This document shows, piece after piece, positions 1 to 8,156 of a stretch of 64,000 bases of DNA; position 1 is the first letter of the stretch, and each line of letters opens with the position of its first letter. Under the pieces are notes generated by a model. That model was not told the origin of the DNA. It saw only the letters and a program-made list of their open reading frames with translations, and did not search any database. The position numbers and the translations under genes are program-made. The DNA comes from Klebsiella pneumoniae (GTDB lineage Bacteria; Pseudomonadota; Gammaproteobacteria; Pseudomonadales; UBA5518), in assembly GCA_945862145.1 (NCBI GenBank), contig CAMAXE010000011.1, forward strand, positions 54,787 to 118,786, given 5' to 3'.

Positions 1-419
1 CCATGCGGTGCCGCGGCCTCCGAAATCGCGAGGTTGCGCACGCCTGGCTGCACGCGCGCAACACGGGCGAGCGGGTCAATCGAGAGAATGCGGTCGAAAC
101 GCGACAAGACCAGTAACACGCCATCCGGGTGCGGTAACGCCCCACCGGAGAGTCCGGTGCCGGCCCCACGCGCTACCACCGGCACGCCGCGCGCGCTGCA
201 CAGACGCATCACCGCTTGTACCTGCTCTATGGTCTGGGGAATCACCACCACCGGGGGCCGCTGGCGGTAGGCAGAGAGCCCGTCGCATTCATAGGGCGCG
301 AGTTCAGCGGGCGTGGAAAGAACCGCACTCGCAGGCAAGAGGGCTCGCAGTTCGCGGCACAGGCGCAAGACATCGGGTGCGGCTGCCGCGGCAGCGTTCT
401 TGGAGGGAGGCTTGTCCAC
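1..419 (-). CDS. glcD: Glycolate oxidase FAD-binding subunit GlcD, N-terminal part (cut by window edge)
   Basis: The gene runs off the left edge, so only the first 139 codons are visible. The reading frame contains the FAD-binding PP-loop signature RGAGTGLSGGALP (about residues 81-93) and the preceding FAD-domain stretch PVVVIPQTIEQVQAVMRLC, typical of the FAD-linked oxidase family to which GlcD belongs. GlcD is the catalytic subunit of the membrane-associated glycolate oxidase that converts glycolate to glyoxylate. The start is a GTG at 419, giving an N-terminus MDKPPSKNAAAAAAPD; no ATG lies near, and GTG is chosen because homology begins soon after it. glcE and glcF would be expected beyond the left edge. 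A D-lactate dehydrogenase of the same family is the alternative. Confidence 0.85.
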   Translation of the reverse strand, partial: MDKPPSKNAAAAAAPDVLRLCRELRALLPASAVLSTPAELAPYECDGLSAYRQRPPVVVIPQTIEQVQAVMRLCSARGVPVVARGAGTGLSGGALPHPDGVLLVLSRFDRILSIDPLARVARVQPGVRNLAISEAAAPH

Positions 420-446
420 GAGGGATCCTTGAGGCGCGACACGCAG

Positions 447-474
447 ACTATCGCAGCCGGGGCACCAGGATCAA
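447..474 (-). promoter_or_regulatory. Possible sigma70 promoter for glcD
   Basis: On the minus strand TTGATC (474-469) and GATAGT (452-447) are separated by 16 bases, 28 bases upstream of the glcD GTG. The -35 overlaps the REP remnant at 473-487. This is sequence resemblance only. Confidence 0.3.
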
Positions 475-487
475 AAAATCAGACCCC
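473..487. repeat. REP half-site remnant
   Basis: The sequence AAAAATCAGACCCC matches one arm of the GGGGTC(A/T)GACCCC palindromes found intact at 12901-12931 and 27159-27209. The second arm is missing, so this looks like a decayed copy of the same REP family. Confidence 0.4.
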
Positions 488-492
488 TGAAC

Positions 493-595
493 CGCCTGCC
501 CGCGAGTGGCCGGGGATCACGCCATGACTCAGGCACTGAAACAAAAAAGGCACCATCGCTGGTGCCTTTCCGGAAGGTTGGTGGAGCCAGGCGGG
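493..595. repeat. Direct repeat copy 1: tRNA-Ala 3' end plus terminator, orphaned
   Basis: About 103 bases are nearly identical to 645-747, offset by exactly 152 bases. This copy carries the tRNA terminator hairpin (543-569) and only the last 17 bases of the tRNA-Ala gene (579-595). After that, similarity stops. It is a truncated duplicate, left either by tandem tRNA duplication and decay or by an integrase using the tRNA 3' end as its attachment site. No integrase gene is visible in the window. Confidence 0.8.
543..569 (-). terminator. Orphan copy of the tRNA-Ala terminator
   Basis: The hairpin GGCACC-AGCGAT-GGTGCC is followed by a T-run on the minus strand, identical to the terminator at 695-721. 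It has no intact tRNA upstream but could act as a second terminator for the tRNA transcript. Confidence 0.6.
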
Positions 596-644
596 GCGAG
601 GCGCGCCCGGACGGCGCATCGCGCCGTCAGCGCCGAGCGCCACT

Positions 645-747
645 CGCCTGCCCGCGAGTGGCGGGGGATCACGCCGTGACTCAGGCACTGAAACAAAAAA
701 GGCACCATCGCTGGTGCCTTTCTGTGAGGATGGTGGAGCCAGGCGGG
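645..747. repeat. Direct repeat copy 2 (functional tRNA-Ala 3' end and terminator)
   Basis: This is the intact partner of the repeat at 493-595. It covers the terminator of tRNA-Ala and the tRNA 3' end; beyond 747 the complete tRNA continues, whereas copy 1 diverges. Confidence 0.8.
695..721 (-). terminator. Intrinsic terminator of tRNA-Ala
   Basis: On the minus strand, ten bases past the CCA end of the tRNA, a 6-bp GC-rich stem (GGCACC/GGTGCC) with a 6-base loop, flanked by AAA/TTT, runs into six T residues. This is a canonical rho-independent terminator. Confidence 0.85.
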
Positions 748-806
748 ATCGAACCGCCGACCTCCTGCATGCCATGCAGGCGCTCTCCCAGCTGAGCTAT
801 GGCCCC
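731..806 (-). tRNA. tRNA-Ala (anticodon GGC)
   Basis: The 76-nt minus-strand sequence starts GGGGCCATAGCTCAGC and ends GGCTCCACCA with an encoded CCA. The acceptor stem pairs GGGGCCA with TGGCTCC through a G-T pair. The D-arm AGCTCAGCTGGGAGAGC is present, as is the T-arm GGCGGTTCGATCCCGCC. The anticodon stem CCTGC/GCAGG encloses the loop ATGGCAT, giving anticodon GGC, which reads GCC (and GCT) alanine codons. It has its own promoter and terminator, so it is a monocistronic tRNA unit. Confidence 0.95.
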
Positions 807-820
807 TTCGGGGAGCGCGG

Positions 821-849
821 ATTTTGGTGGGGCATGGAGCATCTGTCAA
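821..849 (-). promoter_or_regulatory. Promoter of tRNA-Ala
   Basis: On the minus strand a perfect -35 TTGACA (849-844) is followed after 17 bases by CAAAAT (826-821), 15 bases before the tRNA 5' end. The stretch after the -10 is GC-rich (CCGCGCTCCCC), as in discriminators of stable-RNA promoters under stringent control. Confidence 0.75.
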
Positions 850-945
850 CATTGGCCAGCGGCGAAGAATCACATCCACCACTGGTGAGCGCGACGGCCC
901 GCAGTTAGCCTGCCGGGCATCAGCAGTCTGCACGGTAAAAACGCC

Positions 946-1737
946 ATGGGAATCCTCGACCTGTTCCGGCTCGACGGCAAGGTAGCGATCATCACGGGGG
1001 CCGGGCGCGGCATCGGCGCGGCATGTGCCAAAGCCTTTGCCGAAGCGGGGGCGAGCGTGGTGGTTGGCGCCCGCACCGTCGAGGAAATTGAAGCCACGGC
1101 CGCAGCAATCCGCGCGCTTGGCGGCTCGGCACTGGCGCAGCAGTGCGACGTGATGAAAGAAGAACAGCTCGAGGCGCTGGTGAAAGCCACGCTGGACACC
1201 TACGGGCGGCTGGACATCGTCGTAAACAACGCGGGCGGCTCGAGACCCGGCCCGGCATTAAAAACCAGCACCCAGGATTTCGTGAATGCATTCCGCTTCA
1301 ACGTGGGCACGGCCTTCGCGCTGTCGCGCATCGCCGCACCGCACATGATCACAACCGCCGGTGGCGGCTCGATCGTCAATATTTCCTCGGTGGCAGGGCA
1401 AATACCGGCCGCAGGCTTCGCCGCCTACGGCACGGCCAAGGGTGCACTCAGCATGCTCACCCGTGAACTTGCCCAGGAGTTCGCCCCGAAAATCCGGGTC
1501 AATGCCATCGCCGTCGGCTCGACCAGAACAGAAGCCCTGAAGACGGTGCTAAGCCCCGAGATCGAGCAAATGATGGTGGCGCTGACGCCGATGGCGCGCC
1601 TCGGCGAAGTCGAAGACATCTCGGCCTGCGCGCTGTATCTCGCCTCCCCCGCCGCCGCTTACCTCACGGGCGATATCATCGGCGTGAACGGCGGGCTCAC
1701 CTCGCTCAACCTCACCATGCCCCGCGCCTTCTGCTGA
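946..1737 (+). CDS. Short-chain dehydrogenase/reductase (FabG-like)
   Basis: This 263-residue protein is a classical SDR. It has the cofactor glycine motif TGAGRGIG (residues 18-25), NNAG at 94-97, the catalytic Ser147/148, Tyr161 and Lys165 (YGTAK), and the usual C-terminal NGG substrate-loop region. Arg43 after the second beta strand suggests NADP(H) or NAD(H) use but does not settle it. It is alone on the plus strand and convergent with gltX, with nine bases between stop codons. The substrate cannot be inferred. The 7-alpha-hydroxysteroid dehydrogenase-like branch and generic 3-oxoacyl reductases are both possible. Confidence 0.85.
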   Translation: MGILDLFRLDGKVAIITGAGRGIGAACAKAFAEAGASVVVGARTVEEIEATAAAIRALGGSALAQQCDVMKEEQLEALVKATLDTYGRLDIVVNNAGGSRPGPALKTSTQDFVNAFRFNVGTAFALSRIAAPHMITTAGGGSIVNISSVAGQIPAAGFAAYGTAKGALSMLTRELAQEFAPKIRVNAIAVGSTRTEALKTVLSPEIEQMMVALTPMARLGEVEDISACALYLASPAAAYLTGDIIGVNGGLTSLNLTMPRAFC

Positions 1738-1746
1738 GCGAGGGGC

Positions 1747-3252
1747 TCATTCTTCTGGCGTGTCCGCCGCCGCGGCACCCAGCAGCGCGTAGGCCTTCTC
1801 GAGTTCCTTCACGCGCTTCTTGGAAACCCCGCCAAGCGCCTCCAGCGCATGGCGCACCCGGGCTCGCGTGAGATCCGAGCCCAGCATGTGCATGGAGTCG
1901 ATCACCGAGATGGTGGCCGAGCTGCCGGCGATGGCGATGAACAGCGGCGCGAGGAAATCCCGGATCTTGAGATTCATCTCCTCGGCCAGCGCCTTCATGG
2001 CGGCAAAAACCCGATCGCGCTCCCAGAGGGTCACGCCCTCGAGACGCCACTGCGTGAACTGCAACTGCCGAAGCAACGCGTCGCGATCGGTCCAGGTGGC
2101 GAAGTGCGCTTCGGTGAGCGGTAGCATGCCGGAGGCAAGGAACGCCGCCGCGGGGGCGAAATCACTCAGGCGCTCCATGCGCGGCTGCAGATGAGGCAGC
2201 ACGCGCAGCAGGTTCTCACGGTTCAGCGCCCACGCCTGCAAGCGATCGGCAAGCGCGTCCAGGCTCAGGTTCTCGCGGATCCAGAGTGCGTTCAGCCAGT
2301 TCAGTTTCTCGAGATCAAAGACGGGCCCTCCCAACGACACGCGCTCGATGGCGAAGTGGCCGAGCATCTCGGGGAGTGTGAACTTCTCGCGCTCATCGGG
2401 CATGGACCAGCCCATGCGTCCGAGATAATTCAGCAACGCCTCAGGCAGATAACCCATGCGGCGGTAGTACAGGATACTGGTGGGGTTCTTACGCTTGGAG
2501 AGCTTGCTCTTGTCCGGGTTGCGCAGCAGCGGCATGTGGCAGAGCACCGGCATTTGCCAGCCAAAATAGCGGTAGAGCAGCATGTGCTTGGGCGCGGAGT
2601 TGATCCACTCCTCGCCGCGCAGCACGTGCGTGATCTCCATCAGGTGATCGTCGACCACGTTGGCGAGATGGTACGTGGGCATGCCGTCAGCCTTCAGCAG
2701 CACCTGCATGTCGACCTGCGACCACTCGATGCTGATCTCCCCGCGCAGCATGTCCTGCACGGTGCAGGTGCCCTCGCGCGGGACCTTCATGCGCACCACG
2801 TGCGCCTCGCCTGCCGCGAGCCGCTGTGCCACCTCGGCCTCGCCAAGCGCGAGGCAGTGACCATCGTAGCCGGGGGTCTGCTGGGCAGCCTGCTGGTCGC
2901 GGCGCAGCGCATCGAGACGCGCCGTCGTGCAGAAACAGCGGAATGCATTGCCGCTCTCCAGCAGCATGTCGGCGTGGCGCTGGTAGATCCCGCCACGCTC
3001 GCTCTGGCGGTAAGGCGCGTGCGGGCCGCCGACATCGGGCCCCTCGTCCCACTCGAGCCCCAGCCAGCGCAGTGATTCAAGGATCGCAGTCTCGGACTCC
3101 GCAGTGCTCCGAGCCTGATCGGTGTCCTCGATACGCAGCACGAAAGTGCCACCGTGCTGGCGGGCGAAACACAGATTGAAGAGCGCGATGTAGGCGGTGC
3201 CGACGTGCGGGTCGCCGGTGGGCGATGGGGCGATGCGGGTGCGTACGGTCAT
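1747..3252 (-). CDS. gltX: Glutamyl-tRNA synthetase
   Basis: The 501-residue protein charges tRNA-Glu with glutamate in the cytoplasm. The class I signature [10 protein letters not shown] (HIGH-type) is at residues 9-18, and the KMSKS-type loop KLSKR lies near residue 250, in [13 protein letters not shown]. The length is normal for bacterial GluRS. The ATG at 3252 is chosen because [13 protein letters not shown] is the conserved N-terminus; an upstream in-frame ATG at 3318 would add a non-conserved tail. A good promoter lies upstream at 3299-3326. It could be the discriminating or the tRNA-Gln-charging type; the sequence alone does not tell. Confidence 0.97.
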   Translation of the reverse strand: MTVRTRIAPSPTGDPHVGTAYIALFNLCFARQHGGTFVLRIEDTDQARSTAESETAILESLRWLGLEWDEGPDVGGPHAPYRQSERGGIYQRHADMLLESGNAFRCFCTTARLDALRRDQQAAQQTPGYDGHCLALGEAEVAQRLAAGEAHVVRMKVPREGTCTVQDMLRGEISIEWSQVDMQVLLKADGMPTYHLANVVDDHLMEITHVLRGEEWINSAPKHMLLYRYFGWQMPVLCHMPLLRNPDKSKLSKRKNPTSILYYRRMGYLPEALLNYLGRMGWSMPDEREKFTLPEMLGHFAIERVSLGGPVFDLEKLNWLNALWIRENLSLDALADRLQAWALNRENLLRVLPHLQPRMERLSDFAPAAAFLASGMLPLTEAHFATWTDRDALLRQLQFTQWRLEGVTLWERDRVFAAMKALAEEMNLKIRDFLAPLFIAIAGSSATISVIDSMHMLGSDLTRARVRHALEALGGVSKKRVKELEKAYALLGAAAADTPEE

Positions 3253-3276
3253 GGGCACTGCCTTGCGGTTAACGGG

Positions 3277-3294
3277 GCGCTTGCAGGCAAGCGC
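3277..3294. other. Perfect 8-bp inverted repeat in gltX 5' leader
   Basis: GCGCTTGC and GCAAGCGC are separated by two bases, between the gltX -10 box and its start codon. A hairpin here would fold in the leader transcript. No T-run follows, so it is not a terminator; its role is unknown. Confidence 0.4.
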
Positions 3295-3298
3295 CGCG

Positions 3299-3326
3299 AG
3301 TATAGACCGGCAAGGCAAACTGCGAA
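3299..3326 (-). promoter_or_regulatory. Probable gltX promoter
   Basis: On the minus strand TATACT (3304-3299) is one mismatch from the -10 consensus. TTCGCA (3326-3321) sits 16 bases upstream. The gltX start is 47 bases downstream of the -10. Confidence 0.5.
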
Positions 3327-3330
3327 TCGC

Positions 3331-3480
3331 TCAGTCGAGCGCGACCTCGTCACGGTACCCGGGCACGCTGACGCGCCAGCTACGATCGTCCTTGATGCGC
3401 AGCCGCAGCGCACCGGCGGCAGGGGCCACGCTGCGCTGATTGCGCAGGCGCTGACGGGCGTCTGAAAAATGATCAGGCCT
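3331..3480 (-). pseudogene. Short open frame behind pntB, possible gene remnant
   Basis: A frame of 49 codons without ATG runs between the pntB end and gltX and ends at TGA 3333-3331. Its C-terminal half (LRIKDDRSWRVSVPGYRDEV) looks like ordinary protein rather than GC-skewed noise. The only plausible start is a GTG at 3429, which would give 32 residues. It overlaps the pntB stop in another frame. I do not recognise the family. It may be the 3' end of a gene whose front was deleted, or nothing. Confidence 0.22.
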
Positions 3481-4888
3481 TCAGGTCGGCGCAGACCTCG
3501 TCCAGGGTCTTGCGCGCATCGCCGAAGAGCATGCGGTTGTTCTCGCGAAACAGCAGCGGGTTTTCCACCCCCGCGTAACCCGAAGCCATGCTGCGTTTCA
3601 TCATGATGGAGGTCTTCGCCTTCCACACCTGCAGTACCGGCATACCCGCCAGCGGACTCGCCGGGTTTTCCTCGGCATCGGGATTCACGATGTCATTGGC
3701 TCCGATCACGATCGCGAGATCCGTGTCGGGGAAATCGCGATTGATCTCGTCCATCTCCAGCACGATGTCATAGGGCACCCGCGCCTCCGCCAGCAGCACG
3801 TTCATGTGGCCGGGCATCCGCCCCGCCACCGGGTGGATGCCAAACCGCACCTGCACACCGCGTTCGCGCAGGAACGCGGTGATTTCGGATACGCGGTGCT
3901 GCGCCTGCGCCACGGCCATGCCGTAGCCGGGCACGATGATCACGCTCTTTGCTGAACGCAGCAACTCGGCGGTCTCGGCCGCCGTGATGGCCACGACCTC
4001 GCCGGCTGGCTGACTGCCGTCGATCGCCGTGGGTGTGCCGCCGTCGGTGCCGAATCCGCCCGCGATCACCGACAGGAAGCGGCGGTTCATGGCGCGACAC
4101 ATGATGTACGACAGGATCGCCCCACTCGAACCCACCAGCGCACCGGTGATGATCAGGAGATCGTTCAGCAGCATGAATCCCATCGCCGCGGCGGCCCAGC
4201 CCGAGTAGCTGTTCAGCATCGACACCACCACCGGCATATCCGCGCCGCCGATGGCCATCACCATGTGCACCCCGAAGGCGAGCGCGATCAGCGTCATCAG
4301 CGCCAGCGGTAACAGCCCGCTCGCGGCAGAGTCTGCCTGCGTGAAGAGCACGCCGAGCACGATCACCGCAGCCAATGCGGCCAGATTCAACCAGTGCCGG
4401 CCGGGCAACAGCACGGGCTTGCCGCTGAAGCGCCCGGACAGCTTGCCAAAAGCAACCACCGACCCCGAGAAGGTGACGCTACCGATGAGGATGCCGATGT
4501 AGGCCTCGATACCGTGCAGTGTCCGCTCGGCACCGCTCAGATCGCGCAGGACCGCCGGATCGACGCTGTTGGCGTAGCCCACCAGCACCGCGGCGAGCCC
4601 GACCAGGCTGTGCATCAGCGCCACCAGCTCGGGCATCTGGGTCATGCGGATCATGCGTGCGGCGACGATGCCCGCGCCACCGCCGACCAGCATCGCCCCC
4701 ACGATCCACGGCATGCCCGCCTCGGTGACCACCGGCCCCAGCAGCGTGGCGAAGACGGCGATCGTCATGCCGATGATGCCGTAGAAATTGCCGCGCCCGG
4801 CGGTCTCGGGGTGAGAGAGCCCGCCGAGACTCAGCACAAAGAAGATCGCTGCTCCCAGATAGGACGTCGCCGCGAGTGTTTGCTGCAT
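3473..4888 (-). CDS. pntB: NAD(P) transhydrogenase subunit beta
   Basis: The 471-residue protein has an N-terminal membrane domain of eight or nine hydrophobic helices. Its C-terminal NADP(H)-binding domain III begins near residue 300, with [16 protein letters not shown] carrying the [10 protein letters not shown] motif that defines PntB. It pairs with PntA in the inner membrane to couple proton entry to hydride transfer from NADH to NADP+, supplying NADPH. It lies eight bases after pntA, so the two are co-transcribed and probably co-translated. The length matches the family. Confidence 0.97.
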   Translation of the reverse strand: MQQTLAATSYLGAAIFFVLSLGGLSHPETAGRGNFYGIIGMTIAVFATLLGPVVTEAGMPWIVGAMLVGGGAGIVAARMIRMTQMPELVALMHSLVGLAAVLVGYANSVDPAVLRDLSGAERTLHGIEAYIGILIGSVTFSGSVVAFGKLSGRFSGKPVLLPGRHWLNLAALAAVIVLGVLFTQADSAASGLLPLALMTLIALAFGVHMVMAIGGADMPVVVSMLNSYSGWAAAAMGFMLLNDLLIITGALVGSSGAILSYIMCRAMNRRFLSVIAGGFGTDGGTPTAIDGSQPAGEVVAITAAETAELLRSAKSVIIVPGYGMAVAQAQHRVSEITAFLRERGVQVRFGIHPVAGRMPGHMNVLLAEARVPYDIVLEMDEINRDFPDTDLAIVIGANDIVNPDAEENPASPLAGMPVLQVWKAKTSIMMKRSMASGYAGVENPLLFRENNRMLFGDARKTLDEVCADLKA

Positions 4889-4896
4889 GACGCCCC

Positions 4897-6474
4897 CTAT
4901 TTACGGAACATGTCGAGCATGCGCTGGGTCACGGCATAACCGCCGAACATATTGACCGAGGCAAGCAGGATAGCGGTGGTCGCAAGCCCCAGGATGAGCG
5001 CCCCAGGACGGTCCGGTGTGGCCTCCACGGGCGGCGCCACCTGCAGCATGGCGCCGATGGCGATGATGCTGCTGATCGCGTTGGTGACGCTCATCAGCGG
5101 CGTGTGCAGCGCGGGCTTCACGTTCCACACCACCATGTAGCCCACGAAGCACGCCAATACGAAAACGGTGAAGTGCCCCAGAAATACTGGCGGCGCGTAG
5201 GTGCCGATCAGCCCGAAGAGCAGGGCTCCGAGGAAAAACAACCCCGCCACACTGGTGGATGCAGCGCTGCCGCCCGGCACATGGGGGGCCCGTCGTGCAG
5301 CCGCCGCAACCGCGGGGGCTGCGGACGCGGATGGCGGTGGTACAAGCCGCGGCGGCGGTGGCCAGGTGATGCTGCCCTCCCGGACCACTGTGGTGCCGCG
5401 AATGACCTCGTCGCTCATGTCGATGCGCGCGATACCGTCCTTGGCGCGGCAGAGTTCCTCGGCAAGCCTGAACAGGTTGGTGGCGTAGAGCGTGCTCGCC
5501 TGACGGGACAGTCGGCTCGGGAGATCGCGGTAGCCGATGATCGTGACGCCATGCCGCGCGACCACCTCCCCCGGCACGGTGAGCTCGCAGTTGCCGCCCT
5601 GCTCGGCCGCCAAATCAACAATCACGCTGCCGGCGCGCATCGATCGCACCATGTCAGCGGTGATGAGCAGCGGCGCAGGCTTGCCAGGAATGAGCGCGGT
5701 GGTGACGATGATGTCGACGTCCTTCGCCTGCAGGGCAAAGGTGTCGCTCTGGGCCTTGCGATAACCCTCGCTCATGTCCTTCGCGTAGCCGCCCGAGCCG
5801 CTGCCGTCCTCGCGGAAGTCGATACCCACAAACTCGGCGCCCATGGACTTCACTTGGTCGGCCACCTCGGGCCGGGTGTCGCTGGCGCGCACGATCGCGC
5901 CGAGCCCGACGGCAGCGCCGATGGCAGCAAGGCCCGCCACCCCGGCACCGATCACGAAAACCTTGGCCGGTGGCACCTTCCCGGAAGCCGTCACCTGCCC
6001 GGTAAAGAAACGGCCGAAACGGTGGGCCGCCTCGATCACCGCGCGGTAACCGGCAATGCTGGCCATCGACGACAGGGCATCGAGCTTCTGGGCACGGGAG
6101 ATGCGCGGCACGCAGTCCATGGCGAGCACCGTGGCGCGGCGCGCCGCCAGACGCTCGAGGAGAGCCGGATTCTGCGCCGGCCACAAAAAACTCACCAGCG
6201 TGGCACCCTCGGGAAGCAGCCCGACTTCCGCGTCCGAGGGGGCCCGCACCTTGAACACGATATCGGCTGCAGACCAGAGGGAGGCGGCGTCGGGCATGAT
6301 CTCTGCCCCGGCGGCGCGGTAGCTTTCGTCGCTGAAGTTCGCCAGTTCGCCCGCACCCGACTGCACCGCGACGCGAAAGCCGAGGCCGACCAGCTTGGCC
6401 ACGGTCTCGGGTACCGTCGCCACGCGCTTCTCGTCGGGGGCGGTCTCGCGGGGAACGGCGATCAGCTGCGACAT
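4897..6474 (-). CDS. pntA: NAD(P) transhydrogenase subunit alpha
   Basis: The 525-residue protein starts [10 protein letters not shown] and shows the alanine dehydrogenase/PNT N- and C-terminal domains, with the NAD-binding stretch [20 protein letters not shown] near residue 175. An Ala/Pro-rich linker (about residues 375-410) leads to four C-terminal membrane helices ending MLDMFRK. This is the undivided alpha form as in E. coli, rather than the split pntAA/pntAB. The ATG at 6474 is preferred to an upstream ATG at 6504 because the conserved N-terminus begins there. It is the first gene of the pntAB operon. Confidence 0.96.
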   Translation of the reverse strand: MSQLIAVPRETAPDEKRVATVPETVAKLVGLGFRVAVQSGAGELANFSDESYRAAGAEIMPDAASLWSAADIVFKVRAPSDAEVGLLPEGATLVSFLWPAQNPALLERLAARRATVLAMDCVPRISRAQKLDALSSMASIAGYRAVIEAAHRFGRFFTGQVTASGKVPPAKVFVIGAGVAGLAAIGAAVGLGAIVRASDTRPEVADQVKSMGAEFVGIDFREDGSGSGGYAKDMSEGYRKAQSDTFALQAKDVDIIVTTALIPGKPAPLLITADMVRSMRAGSVIVDLAAEQGGNCELTVPGEVVARHGVTIIGYRDLPSRLSRQASTLYATNLFRLAEELCRAKDGIARIDMSDEVIRGTTVVREGSITWPPPPRLVPPPSASAAPAVAAAARRAPHVPGGSAASTSVAGLFFLGALLFGLIGTYAPPVFLGHFTVFVLACFVGYMVVWNVKPALHTPLMSVTNAISSIIAIGAMLQVAPPVEATPDRPGALILGLATTAILLASVNMFGGYAVTQRMLDMFRK

Positions 6475-6590
6475 GCGCGGACTCCTTGGTGCTTGAGCCG
6501 GCAATGCCTCCGAGGTGTACGGGCGCGAGACGCGCCATGCAGTGTCGGCTCTGCGCTAGAGCATAGACCCCGCGGGCGCGGATCTGCGCG

Positions 6591-8057
6591 TCATCGCGGC
6601 AAAATACTCACTCCCATCAGGTACTCGTCCACGGCCTGGGCGGCCTGGCGGCCCTCACGGATGGCCCAGACCACCAGGGATTGACCGCGTCGCATGTCAC
6701 CGGCCGCAAAGACCTTGTCGACACTGGTGCGGTAGGCAGAACTGCCCTCGGTGGACGCGGCCGCGTTGGCGCGCGGATCGGACTTGACGCCAAACGCCTG
6801 CAGGATGGTCTGCACGGGGCTCGCGAAACCCATCGCAAACAACACCAGATCTGCGGGCAGTGTCTGCTCGGAGCCGGGCACCTCGACGAACTTGCCGTCC
6901 TGCATTTCGACATTCACCGTCCGAATGCCGTTCACCCGGCCGTCTGCGCCGACAAACTCCTTGGTGGAGACGGCGAAAACCCGCTCGCAGCCCTCCTGAT
7001 GGCTGCTGGATGTACGCAACTTGTAGGGCCAGTAGGGCCAGGTGAGGGCCTTGTCCTCGTGCTCCGGCGGCATGGGCATCACCTCGAACTGGGTGACGCT
7101 CTGGGCGCCGTGGCGATTGGATGTCCCCACGCAGTCCGAGCCGGTATCACCGCCGCCGATCACGATCACGTGCTTGCCGGCGGCGGATATCTGCCCGGCC
7201 ACGGCATCGCCGGCTACGGTGCGGTTCTGCTGCGCCAGGAACTCCATCGCAAAATGCAAGCCCGCAAGCTCGCGCCCCGGGGCCGGCAGATCGCGCGGCT
7301 GTTCGGCTCCACCGGCGAGCAGCACCGCGTCAAAACCCTCGAGCAGCGATGCTGCGGAGACGGTCTCGGTCGAGAGATTCGCCACCTTTGTGCCATCGGG
7401 CATGCCCCCGACCAACACGCCGCTGCGGAAAACCACGCCTTCTGCCTCCATCTGCGCCACGCGACGGTCGATATGGATCTTCTCGAGCTTGAAGTCGGGA
7501 ATGCCGTAGCGCATGAGCCCACCGATGCGGTCGTTCTTCTCGAACACCGTGACATCGTGCCCCGCCCGCGCAAGTTGCTGCGCGGCCGCGAGCCCGGCCG
7601 GGCCGGAGCCCACCACCGCCACGCGCTTGCCCGTCTTGTGCGACGGCGGCTGCGGCACCACCCAGCCCTGCTCCCAGGCCTCGTCGATGATCTTGCGCTC
7701 GATCGACTTGATGCCAACCGCTACGTCGTTCCAGTTGAGCGTGCAGGCCGCCTCGCAGGGGGCTGGACAGATGCGCCCCGTGACCTCGGGGAAGTTGTTG
7801 GTGGAGTGCAGCACCGCGATGGCATTGCGGTAATCACCCCGGTAGACGAGGTCGTTGAAATCCGGGATCACGTTGTTGACCGGACAGCCGCTGTTGCAGA
7901 AAGGCGTGCCGCAATCCATGCAACGGACGCTCTGCTGCTTTGCGTCCACATCCTCAAGCGTGATCACGAACTCCTTGTAATTGCGCAGCCGCTCCGGCAC
8001 CGGCTCGTAGTGCTCGTTTACGCGCCCGAACTCCAGAAAACCCGTTACCTTGCCCAT
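6591..8057 (-). CDS. gltD: Glutamate synthase small (beta) subunit
   Basis: The 488-residue protein is the NADPH-oxidising subunit of glutamate synthase. The N-terminal Cys clusters [14 protein letters not shown] (from about residue 47) and CPAPCEAAC (from about residue 98) bind 4Fe-4S centres. [17 protein letters not shown] near residue 151 binds FAD, and a second dinucleotide fold ([13 protein letters not shown]) binds NADPH. Electrons pass to the FMN of GltB for the conversion of 2-oxoglutarate and glutamine to two glutamates. It lies 99 bases downstream of gltB on the same strand and is surely part of the same operon. Confidence 0.97.
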   Translation of the reverse strand: MGKVTGFLEFGRVNEHYEPVPERLRNYKEFVITLEDVDAKQQSVRCMDCGTPFCNSGCPVNNVIPDFNDLVYRGDYRNAIAVLHSTNNFPEVTGRICPAPCEAACTLNWNDVAVGIKSIERKIIDEAWEQGWVVPQPPSHKTGKRVAVVGSGPAGLAAAQQLARAGHDVTVFEKNDRIGGLMRYGIPDFKLEKIHIDRRVAQMEAEGVVFRSGVLVGGMPDGTKVANLSTETVSAASLLEGFDAVLLAGGAEQPRDLPAPGRELAGLHFAMEFLAQQNRTVAGDAVAGQISAAGKHVIVIGGGDTGSDCVGTSNRHGAQSVTQFEVMPMPPEHEDKALTWPYWPYKLRTSSSHQEGCERVFAVSTKEFVGADGRVNGIRTVNVEMQDGKFVEVPGSEQTLPADLVLFAMGFASPVQTILQAFGVKSDPRANAAASTEGSSAYRTSVDKVFAAGDMRRGQSLVVWAIREGRQAAQAVDEYLMGVSILPR

Positions 8058-8156
8058 GTCTCTTCACCCTTACGATATCTGCATTCTGTGGGAGCGGCCC
8101 GTGACGGTGACCGCTTGCAACCCGCCGCCGTGGCGCGGGCTTCCTCCAATCGGCAC

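Noticed and set aside
731..806. tRNA-Ala(TGC) reading of the anticodon
   Set aside because: The loop between the CCTGC/GCAGG stem is ATGGCAT, so the central three bases are GGC, not TGC.
5104..6684. A 526-residue open frame antisense to pntA
   Set aside because: It lies entirely opposite a conserved gene and its composition (Arg, His, Gly rich) has no family resemblance.
8088..8140. Possible decayed GTAGGAGCGGGC-type REP between gltB and gltD
   Set aside because: Only GTGGGAGCGGCCCGTG resembles the unit and the second arm is degenerate, so it cannot be distinguished from chance in GC-rich DNA.
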